From assembly GCA_003290165.1 (NCBI GenBank), contig QNQO01000503.1, forward strand, positions 62,001 to 126,000: DNA of 64,000 nucleotides, in the 5' to 3' direction. Each line of letters starts with the position of its first letter. The first letter of the stretch is position 1. A program made the position numbers and the translations under genes. The notes beneath the pieces are model-generated. The model was not told where the DNA came from. It saw only the letters and a list, made by a program, of their open reading frames with translations, and ran no database searches. Source of the stretch: Berberis thunbergii (lineage: Eukaryota > Streptophyta > Magnoliopsida > Ranunculales > Berberidaceae). Shown piece by piece: positions 47,701 through 58,239 of this stretch.

Positions 47701-50700
47701 GTCGAAATGATCTGGATTTGTTTTGAGGATGATCTCCACAGTGCGTCAAGATAAGCTGTCCTAATATATTTGAGATATAAGGTGGTCCTATCAATGATCA
47801 TTCCTACTCTACTATTTGATGGTGAATTACGTTTTTTTTTTAATAGCAGACAACTGGTTTGACAATTATCACTGAGAGTGACTGGAAATGCTTTTGTGAT
47901 GAGTGGGGTGGTGTTGAGTGGAATGGTATATCAGCTGAAATAGAGCTGAGAAACTGTGGGATGAAAAAATTAGTTGGATCCTGTGAGGAGATGCCGATGC
48001 CGATCGCTGAAGAGGACTTGAGTCCTTCAAATTCTGGGGCAAATGATGAGTTGGAGTTAAGAGAACCATTTATTAAGACTGATCCAGAGGTAAAGCTAAA
48101 TACCTGCATTCTCTGTAAAGGTTATGCTTTTATTAGAGTAAATTTTATGAATAAAGTTATGGAACATGCTATAACTCATTGATGGAACTGTTAGGTGGGA
48201 CTTGTATGCTAGGCATGATTTTAAAGTTTCAGGTATTATATCAGTTCTGATTTCTGAAAATTTGGATTCTTAATATTTTCAGATTTTGGTGGATGTGCTA
48301 GTTATAAGTTATAACATATTTGGATGCAAATTTTTTTTTTACTAAAATTCAAATATTATTGGATAGTATATATTGATTCCAGACCTAATTAACTAACATT
48401 CGATTGTGATAACAGTTTGCATTCAGTAGATGATGTTTATAAACTATACCATAAAGACTATCCATTAATCTTTATCCAGTAATTTCTAATGGTTTTCGGT
48501 CTGTATTGGGTCACGGAAATTGAATTTGAACTGGCGCCTGATCAAAATGTCTTGAAGTTTTGGGTCTTTAAACCATATTTTTCAAACCACGATTAATTAA
48601 ATTTTTTTTATATATTATTTTATGCTTTTCTGCTTTACGAGTAACTGTAAATTAAGAAATTTTGACAAGTATAGAGTTTACAATTTCAGTGAGACCATTC
48701 ATCATTTTACACAAAAGGTAATAAATTCTCAGTGTAATTTTCACTTCACGATGTGAGAGTTTTCATATTGTTATCATACCATGAATCCGTGATTGCATCA
48801 TTACCATGTCTTAAGTGTCTTCCACCATTGCTCTCATAGGCTCATAGCAATGTGAATAATGATTGAAGTTTACCATTACACACAAAATAGAAACAAAGAA
48901 AGTCACCATAATTGATTAAAGTGCAAAATGCAACTACTAAAAAAATCTGTTAACATAACCCTTGGATAGATCTTTAAGAAAAACACATTACTTTTTGGAC
49001 TGTTAAAACACAGTTTATTGAAATTTCAATAGAAAGTATAGGTTATAAGATTTAGGAACATCAAAGCTTAACCAAAAAAAAACTGTCATTTTGAATTTAG
49101 TAGACTGTAAATTCTAGGGTAGTTAAGGTGCTTTGTTCAATATAGTTTTTTTTTGGAGAAGGGGTGTGTGTGTGTGGGGGGGGGGGGGGAGGGGGTAATA
49201 CAAATGTATTCTTGTGTGTTAGGTCAGGAGTCTAGATTGAGACGATAACGTTTATCACAAAAAAAAGAGAGCAGAAGGTTACTTTAGCATGGGTAAGTGT
49301 GGCTAAATTGCTAGTGTAACATCTTCTTGATTTTTTGGCCTAAAAGATTTAACAAAATTTATACGTTTGAGGTACATTGTGAAGGCATAGCTTCTTTAAC
49401 TACTGGGGTCCAAAAAATCATTTATTTGGCTGTGGCACCCATATCTACAAGGTGATTTGCCACCGGTTGATCTATTAATCTATACTCCATTATTTACTGT
49501 TGAATATAGATGCTCACTGGTTGAAATAGGCTGATGTTGTTGAAGATAAAAAACCAATAGTTAGTAGTTACATAGATTCTCACATTCTGTTATTCCTTAA
49601 TAGATATGCTGCACTTCTTCCTAACATGGTCCTCTTTGGGATAGTGATAACTTCTATGAACATCAGTGAAATGACTTCTAATTTTAAATTTGCAATTCTC
49701 TTATAGTTAAAAAATCAATAGTTAGTATCACAATTTTCATGGTTGATTAAAGTTGCAATTCTATGAGCATCAGATAAATAACTTCTAATTTTAAATTTCA
49801 GTTCTCTTATATTAGGATTTCTTTCATTTCATGCATTTTTTTTGTTACCCAAAGAAATCTTCTTTTATTTTCACACACTTAGGGACAATTTATGCCTCTG
49901 CAAAATTCCATGGCCTGTGGTCACGTTGTCTTTGGTCAAGGATGGTCATTTTATCACTTTCCCAATGGTGATCATTTATTATCATTTATCTGATCTAGAT
50001 TTCTAATGGTGATGTTTTAGCTAACTCTTTCTTTCTATCTCAAACTTGTTTCTACAATGTGGATAGATATGTGAGAATTGCATCGGCGAAAGAGAAAGTT
50101 GTGAGTTAATGCAGAAGCTTAACTACTGCGAGGCGGATATAATGGTAGTCCTTGTTCGTGGTAAGGAACCACCAAGATCTCTTTTAGAAGCCTCCAGTAA
50201 CAATTGTGAGCCAGATCGTCGCATGTCCAAACGCTCCAAAAGGGCATTGTATGGTAACTCAGCCAATTTGAAAGTTTCTTGCTCAACATCAATCTATCAA
50301 TTGAAGATGATGATATGGGAATCTTTTGGGGTAAGTGGTTTTATAATCGATTATACTGATAATAACCACATGATATTTGAGCATTTTTGTATGACAGTCA
50401 TTCTATTATACTTCCAGTCACACCGTTGCCAATTACTAGTTCCTTGTATTGAAATAAGGTATCATAGTTTTATCTTACATGATCCTGTTTGTAGTGCGAA
50501 AAAAAAAACATTGGACAACTTCTACGTAACAACGACATGGACACGCTTGTATATTTTAGTATTATTTACCATTCAACAATAAGTTTTGAACTGTTCACTT
50601 GTATGGCAATATTGCTACTCGTGTACTACTTTTTTGCCATAATATGCATGTAACGTTAGGATAGAATTAAAACTTTTCAAAGATATGTGACAAATCTTAT

Positions 50701-53700
50701 GATCTAAGCATGGAGTGTTTTTTGGGAGTATCCGTGATTGTCGACACGAGTACCTGATACTATACTTGTCGATATGCTTTCTTTTGGTAAAATAGGGTGT
50801 TGTTACACAACTTAAATAATTTTCTTACTCTCACCTAGCACAACTAGACTTTGCTTGTGCAAAGAAACATGCCTAATTTAGTAGTGTTAAACTTGTGTCA
50901 ATTAAACAATGAGGTAGTTTACATTGTGGAAATGCCAAATATCTCATTGATGGAGGATACCGATTTCGTTATTATTATAAAGTTTCCAGAATAACACTGA
51001 GATTAATAAGCTGATGTGTGGTGCCTTTGATGTTATACTTATGGTATCTGCAAATACTCATATCCTATAATTTTTTTTAATCATTCATGTTCAGTAGAAT
51101 TTCCCAGTCTGCTAGGCAGTGCATTGATAGTTCACACAAAATAAATCTAGAGGACTAGTTTTCATGTTCCATTGCAGTCTCCAGCTAGATGAAGATATTA
51201 GTACCTCAGATTGTGGTCCCTTACTGTATTTGGGTTCAACACTCTTCATGGCGTTACTTTCATGGCTCCTGTTTTGCATTGTCTTGATCACCATACTTTT
51301 GTGATATCTGATTCAGTTTGACATTTTTTATTTTGACATCAAATAAGGTTATTGAGTACTGCTCACAAAGTATGTGAGCTGCATAATCTTGGTTTTTCTG
51401 GAGCTCCATCTCACAGAGAATATACATTACAGGTTGTTAAAGAAAACCAGATTCTCCACAAAGGATCCAGGACAATTGAAGAAGACGAGTCTGCTACTCT
51501 TGCTGATGTAAATATATTCCCTGGAGACATTCTTTGGATCAGGGATTCAGAAATTCATGAGAACCGTGACATTGCCGGTAATTAAGCATCCTTGCACCAA
51601 TGATCACTTCATTTGTATTGTAGAGGTTGAATTTCATCGCTCAAAGAAATAAACTCAGGAAGGAGAATGGCTAAGCATGCTTACATCTATTTCAGACTCC
51701 TGTTGGAATGTTAGGTTCCATTGTCAATCCTAGCCCTAGGGGTAAGCTTATGGAGCATTACTACCACAGGTCACCTTCAGCTTAAACAAGATATGCTTAT
51801 TCCGATAAGCAAATTACATCAAGTTGTAGTATTGCAAAACTCTGTTCAATACGGCAGACAATCTGTTCTTTGAAAAAGACCCATATCTGCATATCTCGAA
51901 CTGCCCTCCATGATTTTTGCATACTTTTCGATTTCCATGCCTACAACCATATACATGAGCACATAATGGATGTTTGAATTTAACCATTTTTCTGTTCCCT
52001 TTTTATTTACTTCTTTTCATCGCTTTTGTGGTTATTGTTGGGTGGGTTTTTTGGTTGGTTGTAGAGATTTGGTGGTGGAAGGGTATTCGGATTGTTTCAA
52101 TGGGTTTGTCTCCAATTTTTGCATATTAGCATCTTTATATTTGGGCTTTGTCAACAATATACGTTTATGCTGTTTTGAGTTCGATTATGGGGATATTGGG
52201 TGGTTAGACACAATATAAGGGTTTCAAGGTTAACCTTGATTGGGAGACTATTGCGATATATACTTCAAATTGCTTTATTTTATTTTCAATACCTCCAATG
52301 TTTTTGTGTTTATTTTTTTTATTAGTGTTTTTGTTCAGTTTGATGATCCAATGCTTTCTTGGTCAATACCTGATAATTATTGTCTTTGCCTGATCTAACC
52401 CTAATAAGAATTATAACCCTTAAGACTTGACAAACTCTTTGCCTCTTACCAAGTAAAAATTTAAAGATCGATCCATGTAGTATACCTTTTTGTTTGTTGA
52501 GGTAAATTGATGTTTTGAGCAAGGTGATAAGTGTTAATAACATGTCACAACTAGACAAGCTATGGAAGAACAATAAGAACAGGGAGGAAGATAAAAATGG
52601 ATTCAATAGACTGAAATTTCAATTACAGTGATGGGGCGAATCCCCCTTCTCAATACTCTAATTGAGCTTGCAAACACTATTCTCCACCCCTAATTTCTTA
52701 CAGCTTTTCCCCTTTTAAAGAGGAGCCTATAACAGACTTTCGGCATCTTTTAATTACAGCCTGACACTTGGCCACTACATGTGGTCCCAACTAATTCTAA
52801 TCGCCCTTGTCCACCCCTTCAAATCGCCCTTGTCCTCATTTAACTTCCTATAATCAACACAAAAACACCATGTTTGATCTTTCTTTTTAACAAGAAGGAT
52901 AGGAGAACCAAAAGGGCTATTGGAATGTTGAATGAGTCCCGCAGAGAGCATTTCCTGGACCAGTGTTTCAACTATGTCCTTCTGAAGATGTGGGATCTTG
53001 TAAGGTGCTTGGGACACAGGGGAGGAGTAAGGCTTAAGTGGAATTTTGTGGTCTATAGCTCTTGAAGGTGGGAGTGATGTAGGTGATTGGAACACATCAT
53101 CATAGGAGTCTAATAAGTGTTTGATAACAGGGTCTAAAGGAGGTGGTGAGGGATCTTCTGAGAGTGAGAACCAATGACCCAAAAATGGAGTGTCTTTTAA
53201 AAAAGGGAGGACAGCTTGGATAAGAGTGACAGGGACCTGTTTCATGAATACCTTGTAGTGTAATGGGAGTGCCCTTGTAAATGAAGGATAATTGAAGGAA
53301 CTGTAGGTTAATAACAATGTCACCTAGTTGTTTCAACCAATCACCCCTAAGACCATGTCATAGATGCCTAGGGGAAGAACTCTAATTGTGCCCTCAAATT
53401 GATGATTGCCCATTGTCCAAGTGAGGGGTTGGCAGATAGCACTGCTGACAATGTGTTGTCCATTGGCTACTTTGACCAACATTTGTGGGGTTAAGGTAGT
53501 AGACCAACTGGTAGCCTTAATGACCCTTGGATCAATGAAGCACTGTGCTTCCTGTGTCCACAAGAATGGAGATAGGCACCTTTTTAACATATCCTTTCAA
53601 CAAAATGGTGTTGGTAGAAGAGGTGCCATGTAGTGCGTGGAGTGAAACCTCCATATCTGATGCAACTTCTTGGAAGAAGTCTATAGTTTCAGGTTCTGGA

Positions 53701-55845
53701 GAAGGCTCTCACTGGGTTGGTTCTCATCAGGGATCAAGAGGTAAAGAGATTGTTGTTTACACACATGGCCAGGTTTGTATAGCTCCTCACAATTATAGAA
53801 GAGGCCTCTATCTCTGTGTTGTTTCATTTGAGCAGGAGTGAGGCGCCTAATTGGAGGGTTGGCTGATGGAAGTCTCAGGGTGGTTGGAAGGGGAGGGTGT
53901 GGAGGGAAGGTTGTGTTTCTGAGTGGTGGATGAAGCTTGGGAGGGTATTGGAGGGTAAGAAGGAGGAGGTTTAGACCAGGAAGAGTATGAAGTACTGTGG
54001 TGTGTAAATGGTCTAGGAGAACTATGGTAAGGTGGGGCAACATGAGAAGTGGGAGCTGGAGTCCCTTGAGTTTCTTGCATTCTAGCTAGGGTGAAGGCCT
54101 GAGTGACTGAAGTGGGGTTAAACATCTGAACAAAAGCCTTAATCTCAGATTTGAGTCCACTCAAGAAACTCAATGTGAAGTAGGGTTCAGAAAGAGGGGT
54201 TATGAGCAATCATTAAGGATTTCAGCTCTTCGAATTTTTCGTAATAGAGATCTACTGATTGGTCTTGCTTCAATTTATTAAAGGCATCAACATAATTGTG
54301 GGAGGCAGGGTTTTCAAAACGAAGGCACAAATCATTAATCAGTTCATTCCAAGAGGCACAGGGTTTGCTGATCTGGTAGTCAAGAAACCAGATATCAGCC
54401 TTTTGGTCGAAATGGATGGCTGCCATAGGGACCTTATGTTCCTCTGAGATGCTGTGGATATTGAAATACCACTCATACATTTTGATCCATGCATGAGGAT
54501 TAGAACCATCGAAATGAGGGAAATGAACTTTAGGAAACCGAAAGAAATTACCTCCTCCCTCCAGGGGAGGGTGGGTGGGTGTTCTGATTTGATTGCTGCA
54601 TGCTGCCGGCACCTGAGAAGAGCTTGGTTCACCATATTGATCCCGTACAGTTGTTCCTTTCGTCAGCTGCATAAGTTGATTGATTTTGGAGTCTAGGCGT
54701 TTCACTTGAGATTCATTGTTCTGGGCCAACTCTCGCAGAGCTTCATTGCTCCTAGCAATCTCCTTGATTTCTTTTTTCATGAACTCCACTTGGTGTCTTA
54801 TCACAGTATTCTCTGATTGATACTTCTCTGATTGATACTTCTTAGTGTCTCTTATGAAGCTCTCGATTGATACTTCTTAGTGTCTCTTATGAAGCTCTCG
54901 ATTTCCTTTGCCCTCGTTTCCATCACTGTATTCTCTGATTGATACTTCTTAGTGTCTCTTATGAAGCTCTCGATTTCCTTTGCTCTCGTTTCCATCTATG
55001 ACCCGAGTGAATGGATCGTGATGGCTCTGATACCAATTGTCACAACTAGACAAGCTATGGAAGAACAATAAGAACAGGGAGGAAGATAAAAATGGATTCA
55101 ATAGACTGAAATTTCAATTACAGTGATGGGACGAATCCCCCTTCTCAATACTCTAATTGAGCCTGCAAACACTATTCTCCACCCCTAATTTCTTACAGCT
55201 TTTCCCCTTTTAAAGAGGAGCCTATAACAGACTTTTGGCATCTTTTAATTACAGCCTGACACTTGCCAATACATGTGGTCCCAACTAATTCTAATTACTA
55301 TTTTACCCTTGTCTCCTACCATTCAATTTTCTCGCCCAAAGTGATCCCAACTTCTGCAGGTATAGACACTCTGTTCATGGTGACTCTAAGAATTAAGTTA
55401 TTAGCGGAAGAGGACGACTTTTTGTTATTTATTGTTTTCAAAATAAATTATTTATAAGATTTTCATTGTTTATGGATGTTATTTTATGATTATCAGCTTT
55501 ATTTTCGAATTTTGTTAGATGCGTGGCATAGGAATTATTTTAATAGTTTAGTTTTTAATGATGTATTGTGTAGCAGGTTTAATATGTTATAATAGGCACT
55601 GGAACTGTGAAAACCTGGTTTACTATCTGTCGTTCTTTTAGATTTGCATGTGTATAGGCAAAGTGTTACTTGGCAAAGATGTAAGTTTTTCTATCTGAAA
55701 TAAACCAATGAATTTTACTACATTATGTTCAGATGAGCTTTCAGAAGAAAAGATGGAGGTTCAACCTGCAGAACAAGGCTTCCGTGGAACACTTTTGACA
55801 TCAGATATCTCGGCCCAGGTTATTTGGACATCTTGGTTTCTGTAA
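35033..55845 (+). CDS. UBP26: Ubiquitin carboxyl-terminal hydrolase 26 (USP48 orthologue), 13 coding exons
   Basis: Thirteen exons with GT-AG introns join to 1087 codons plus TAA; Arabidopsis UBP26 is about 1067 residues. The N-terminal USP catalytic domain has the Cys box [17 protein letters not shown] (Cys116), a QQDSHEF box, a CxxC...CxxC zinc site (CSSCG and CESCG) and the His box [11 protein letters not shown] (His361) with WWEFDDE (Asp378). Several DUSP-type segments follow ([27 protein letters not shown]), then a C-terminal ubiquitin-like domain (about 970-1045, [18 protein letters not shown]). In Arabidopsis, UBP26/SUP32 removes ubiquitin from histone H2B in the nucleus and is needed for heterochromatic silencing and seed development. 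All key residues are intact, so the enzyme should be active. Introns 4, 12 and the possible 3' intron are filled with transposons. Confidence 0.95.
35200..35796 (+). CDS. UBP26: UBP26 exon 2
   Basis: Continues [12 protein letters not shown] and contains the Cys box with catalytic Cys116 and the VQQDSHEFF box, ending SVSHVT. Acceptor TTTTTTAG, donor CCCG|GTAAGT. A cysteine-rich segment before the Cys box (CQGC, then CFC) is typical of this subfamily. Confidence 0.93.
36617..36872 (+). CDS. UBP26: UBP26 exon 3
   Basis: Carries the zinc ribbon cysteines (CSSCG and, 50 residues on, CESCG) and [18 protein letters not shown]. Acceptor TTTTGTAG, donor AAG|GTATTG; ends in phase 0. Confidence 0.93.
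36873..38813. other. UBP26 intron 3 (1.9 kb)
   Basis: No gene. Around 37010-37100 and 37640-37780 there are facing AAGGC/GCCTT-rich stretches that could be ends of an old MITE, but I could not fix a duplication. Ends with an (ATT)n and (GTT)n microsatellite just before the acceptor. Confidence 0.45.
38707..38776. repeat. (ATT)n-(GTT)n microsatellite in UBP26 intron 3
   Basis: About 16 ATT units (38707-38754) followed by CATTATT and about five GTT units, ending roughly 40 bp before the exon 4 acceptor. Confidence 0.9.
38814..39523 (+). CDS. UBP26: UBP26 exon 4
   Basis: Largest exon. Contains [19 protein letters not shown] with His361, WWEFDDEQV with Asp378, and [12 protein letters not shown], closing the catalytic domain, then the first DUSP start ([14 protein letters not shown]). 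Acceptor TTTTCTAG, donor CCCC|GTAAGT. Confidence 0.93.
40116..40669. mobile_element. hAT-like element, family 'TAGGGGTGGGCA', copy 2, 554 bp
   Basis: Ends TAGGGGTGGGCATCCCATCC / GTGCCCACCCCTA, with a perfect 8-bp duplication ATGGTTTC (40108-40115 and 40670-40677). Both ends are rich in CCCGTCCC/GGGACGGG-type motifs. It sits in UBP26 intron 4 and has no coding capacity. Confidence 0.93.
41011..41562 (-). mobile_element. TIR element, family 'TATGCAGTTAAAAC', copy 2, about 552 bp
   Basis: Left TATGCAGTTAAAAC, right GTTTTAACTGCA; flanks share ACTTTGAG on both sides. Its reverse complement aligns with 26091-26559 (shared GTAACGGGGGTGAGCCGTTAC). It lies in UBP26 intron 4. Confidence 0.8.
42449..42557 (+). 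CDS. UBP26: UBP26 exon 5
   Basis: [18 protein letters not shown], then [15 protein letters not shown]; matches the conserved C-SHG segment of the DUSP region. Acceptor TTTTTGCAG, donor AAG|GTATTT. Confidence 0.9.
42558..45766. other. UBP26 intron 5 (3.2 kb)
   Basis: Several short open frames on both strands (43534-43905 plus, 44009-43662 minus) without known domains. GGTTCGGT/AACCGAAC-like motifs near 42880-42990 and 44790-44870 hint at ends of an old inverted-repeat element, not proven. Confidence 0.4.
45767..45948 (+). CDS. UBP26: UBP26 exon 6
   Basis: [20 protein letters not shown] with the CxxC of the DUSP region, ending LYYVSRA. Acceptor CTTGCTAG, donor CATG|GTACAA. Confidence 0.92.
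46474..46758 (+). CDS. UBP26: UBP26 exon 7
   Basis: [20 protein letters not shown], the [17 protein letters not shown] segment, then [12 protein letters not shown]. Acceptor TTTCGTAG, donor CTCAG|GTATGT. Confidence 0.93.
46903..47110 (+). CDS. UBP26: UBP26 exon 8
   Basis: [17 protein letters not shown], then [20 protein letters not shown], the next DUSP core. Acceptor ATGCTCCAG, donor AAG|GTGAAT. Confidence 0.93.
47406..47480 (+). CDS. UBP26: UBP26 exon 9
   Basis: 25 codons, [20 protein letters not shown], then ISPTS. Acceptor TTTTACAG, donor AGT|GTAAGT. Confidence 0.88.
47850..48089 (+). CDS. UBP26: UBP26 exon 10
   Basis: [20 protein letters not shown], then an acidic linker ([18 protein letters not shown]) ending TDPE. 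The acceptor is a tandem TAGCAG, so the exon may also start at 47847 with one extra glutamine. Donor GAG|GTAAAG. Confidence 0.9.
48090..50066. other. UBP26 intron 10 (2.0 kb)
   Basis: AT-rich, with no coding signal. A (GT)n run followed by a G-run of 14, then AGGGGG, lies at 49166-49195. Confidence 0.5.
50067..50330 (+). CDS. UBP26: UBP26 exon 11
   Basis: [20 protein letters not shown], a CxxC segment, the basic block [10 protein letters not shown], and the start of the ubiquitin-like domain. Acceptor TGGATAG, donor GGG|GTAAGT. Confidence 0.93.
51433..51577 (+). CDS. UBP26: UBP26 exon 12
   Basis: [20 protein letters not shown], then [20 protein letters not shown], the second half of the ubiquitin-like fold. 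Acceptor CATTACAG, donor GCCG|GTAATT. The 81 nt before it are open in the same frame, so an earlier acceptor could add residues. Confidence 0.9.
52543..52813 (-). repeat. Left LTR (3' LTR) of the intron 12 element
   Basis: Starts TGTCACAACTAGACAAGC and ends TTGTCCA; nearly identical to 55038-55321 apart from a few gaps near the end. On the minus strand the purine run TTTGAAGGGG precedes it, a likely polypurine tract. Confidence 0.85.
52835..53330 (-). pseudogene. Start of gypsy reverse transcriptase
   Basis: Minus-strand frame with [34 protein letters not shown], then [14 protein letters not shown] and [10 protein letters not shown]: the well-known N-terminal part of gypsy RT. It ends abruptly after LNEDKG, before the YVDD active-site region, where the left LTR region begins. 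It is a deletion product and cannot be active. Confidence 0.85.
53336..53590 (-). pseudogene. Gypsy protease-like part
   Basis: Minus-strand frame [24 protein letters not shown] and [12 protein letters not shown]. The end matches the C-terminal half of gypsy proteases (xxLxxYDMVLGVxW). The D-S/T-G-A/S active site is changed, because the expected DSGST region reads FIDPRVI. Confidence 0.7.
53850..54804 (-). pseudogene. Gypsy gag of the intron 12 element
   Basis: Minus-strand frame from 54804: a coiled N-terminal part ([19 protein letters not shown]), then [20 protein letters not shown] and FHWLDYQIS-like gag core ([19 protein letters not shown]). It shifts frame near 54190 into [18 protein letters not shown] and a proline/serine-rich tail. 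It would package the element RNA if intact. Confidence 0.8.
54828..55000. repeat. Short tandem repeats at the gag 5' end
   Basis: The 34-bp block beginning GATACTTCTTAGTGTCTC occurs three times between 54831 and 54975, two copies being followed by GATTTCCTTTG and CTCGTTTCCATC. This duplicates part of the gag leader next to the primer-binding site. Confidence 0.8.
55024..55036 (-). other. Primer-binding site (initiator tRNA-Met type)
   Basis: TTGGTATCAGAGC on the minus strand, one base inside the right LTR. This is the usual PBS complementary to the 3' end of plant initiator methionine tRNA. Confidence 0.85.
55038..55321 (-). repeat. Right LTR (5' LTR) of the intron 12 element
   Basis: Starts TGTCACAACTAGACAAGC and ends CTCCTACCA; matches 52543-52813. 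Confidence 0.85.
55733..55845 (+). CDS. UBP26: UBP26 exon 13 (last coding exon)
   Basis: [19 protein letters not shown], then [10 protein letters not shown], matching the family's C-terminus up to about ISAQ. Read straight on, it ends VIWTSWFL and TAA at 55843-55845. A weak donor at CAG|GTTATT (55819) would instead join to 3' exons. Acceptor TATGTTCAG. Confidence 0.8.
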
Positions 55846-56450
55846 TTTTTTTGCTTATCAAATGTCTTTATGCATGCAATTTAGACTGGATTTGGTTGTT
55901 GGAGCCATGCAACTGATAGGAGAGATCAAAATATAACTTCCATCATTTTTGTTTTGTTGTCTTGTTTTAGAAAGGGTAAATTGATACAACTAGAAGCAAA
56001 CTAGACAATGGGTCTCCAAAGCAAAATTAGAGAGTTAGGACATTCCTATTCACAAGAAGGTTTTCGACTAGGCTTAATGGAGGACTGATTTCAAATAGAC
56101 GCAATTACATATAGAAAGGCAGTTCTGAAGATTCACTTATTCACTTTGTTATCCTTGAGGATTTTGATTTTTCTTGCATTCCATATAAGCCAACATCTCA
56201 CACAATTGCATAGGGAGCGCTTGAAATTTTAAATACCTAAAAGTTATAGAAAAATAAAAGAATCACTAGAATAATTGACCAACCTTTATTTTGTTAGATA
56301 TATACTTGTATTTAGTATAAGTATAGTGAAATATATAGTTTAGGTCCTCATTGTTGGGGACGATCAGATATTATGCCTCAGTAAATATGATATTAGGATT
56401 TAGGCCCTTCAAAGACGATTTTAGTGACAATTTAACGAAGAGTAATGGCA

Positions 56451-56619
56451 TGACATCTCAATGGTTAGAGCTTGGCGGATAGTACTAGTACTACTAGGTC
56501 ATGAGTTCAAACTCAACCGGCGGCATGTTTATCAGTTTATGGTGTGTTGACCAGTTCTGGTCTTTGATAGGTTATGGGATTCTGAAAACACAACTCGCCC
56601 CCTCCCCCCCAAAAAAAAA
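56451..56619 (+). mobile_element. tRNA-related SINE, 169 bp, downstream of UBP26 coding region
   Basis: A-box-like TCTCAATGGTTAGAGC and B-box GAGTTCAAACTC about 45 nt later, and a 3' end of C-run plus ten A. It is flanked by AGTAATGGCA (56441-56450) and AGTAACGGCA (56620-56629), a 10-bp target duplication with one mismatch. All hallmarks of a SINE inserted by LINE machinery are present. Confidence 0.85.
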
Positions 56620-57462
56620 AGTAACGGCAATTTTGTCAATACAAATAGTCATCTCACCAAAAGGCCTAAAACCTAAAATCACATTTACTAGTTCTAAAGT
56701 CTAATCCTTTTAAGATATTTATATTATGCAGTATATGTAAATAAAAAGTAAAAAAATATTTGGACAAAAATGATTCTGGAAGTTGGTAAATATTTTCTTG
56801 AAGTATTATACAACCTTCTTTTGTGAAGCAGCTGAAGCTTAAAGAATTCTTTTTGTTTTTGATTTATTCATACGGTTGTTATACTACATGGGAGTCGTTC
56901 TAAAAATCAGAAAAAAAAAGTAGTTATGTTGTTATATGATTGAAAACTTCCAATAAATTCATTGAATAAATACACTGGAAAAGTCTTTAATAGCCTTTGT
57001 TTACAAAATCAAATGGTTTTAAAAAAAACTATGTTCGAAATTGCTGGAAATGGAGGTTGTTAGTCTAAGGGGTGTTGGCCTTATATATAGTGGAGATGTA
57101 ATGAAAAAGCAGACATTTTTTGTTTACATGTTTGCATTTACAATGGAATTAAGTATTTATTATTTATTGATAATTTGTTAGGATGATCACATTTTGAGAT
57201 CATGATTGTATTTCATAATGAATATTTGATATATTCTGTTTTAATTTACTTGCTATTCGGGCAATGACATGTATTATGCTTTCGTTAATGGTTTATTTGG
57301 TGCTAATACAAATTTGATAATGCTAGTATATAAAATAATTATACAACTTATGTGAACAACTTACATAATTGTTATCTAAAGATTTATTATTAGGGAATTT
57401 TAGAGGGTGGTCTCACAATATAGGGTAGTCATGACTTTGGTGCCAAGAGATGGCACTATTTA

Positions 57463-58212
57463 AAGCTGAGCAAAAAACTGAACAAGAAAAAAATGAAATC
57501 AACCGAACAGAACTAAACCGAGTATTTCAGTTCGGTTATTCTTATTTTCAATTTGGTTTCAGTTCTTAAATAATGAAAACTGATAAATTTGGTTCGATTT
57601 TCAATTTTCAACATTTTATAATCTTTATAACTGACTCGATTGAATAGATTCTTAATATATCTGCAAGATTGAAAGATAATCCCTTGATGACTGAGCCGAC
57701 GGTGGGATTTGCAAAGGAGAGGATCAGAGGACATGACAACTAAGAAGAGGTCTAGGGTGGACAACTTACAATAAGGGATAGACGATTTAGTACTTTCATA
57801 CTGTACACAAATTCCTAGAGTGGGTAAAAAAAGAGTCAATTTAATAATTTAATTACATCTTATCGCTTCACAACTACCACCACTTTTATCTCTTTCTCTC
57901 TCACTCATTCACAAATCCCACTCAAATTGACAGGGCTTCATCCATGTATCATCTATAGTTTATGAAGCTTCAATATCATCTATGGTTCGGATCTCATCTT
58001 CTATAGTTTGTGAAGCTTCAATACCTTCATCTAATCAGGTTTTTCATCTTCTTCGTCTTTCCTTTTGTTCACTTCTTTTCTCTTTTGCTTTTCCATTCTC
58101 TTTGAAATTATTTCATGAACCAATAAAATCAAGGCACGTAAATTTCAAAGACTCCATCAATTCGGTTGCCAGTTTCAGCCTGAAACCAAACCATCGGTTA
58201 GTTTTCAGCCTT
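57463..58212. mobile_element. hAT-like MITE, family 'AARGCTGA', 750 bp
   Basis: Ends AAGCTGAGCAAAAAACTGAA / TTAGTTTTCAGCCTT, with a perfect 8-bp duplication ACTATTTA (57455-57462 and 58213-58220). The interior carries many GTTCGGTT/AACCGAAC motifs. No coding capacity. Only 11 bp separate its right duplication from that of the next element. Confidence 0.85.
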
Positions 58213-58239
58213 ACTATTTAAGTCATGGTCCCAAACCGT

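Larger units (their letters stand above)
52543..55321 (-). mobile_element. Internally deleted Ty3/gypsy retrotransposon in UBP26 intron 12
   Basis: Direct LTRs at 52543-52813 and 55038-55321. On the minus strand, reading from the right: a primer-binding site TTGGTATCAGAGC (55036-55024, complementary to initiator tRNA-Met), gag (54804-53850), a protease-like part (53590-53336) and only the first part of reverse transcriptase (to about 52835). Then the left LTR follows, so the rest of RT, RNase H and integrase are lost. The 5-mers outside the LTRs (TAACA and TTCAA) do not match. It is antisense to UBP26. Confidence 0.88.
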
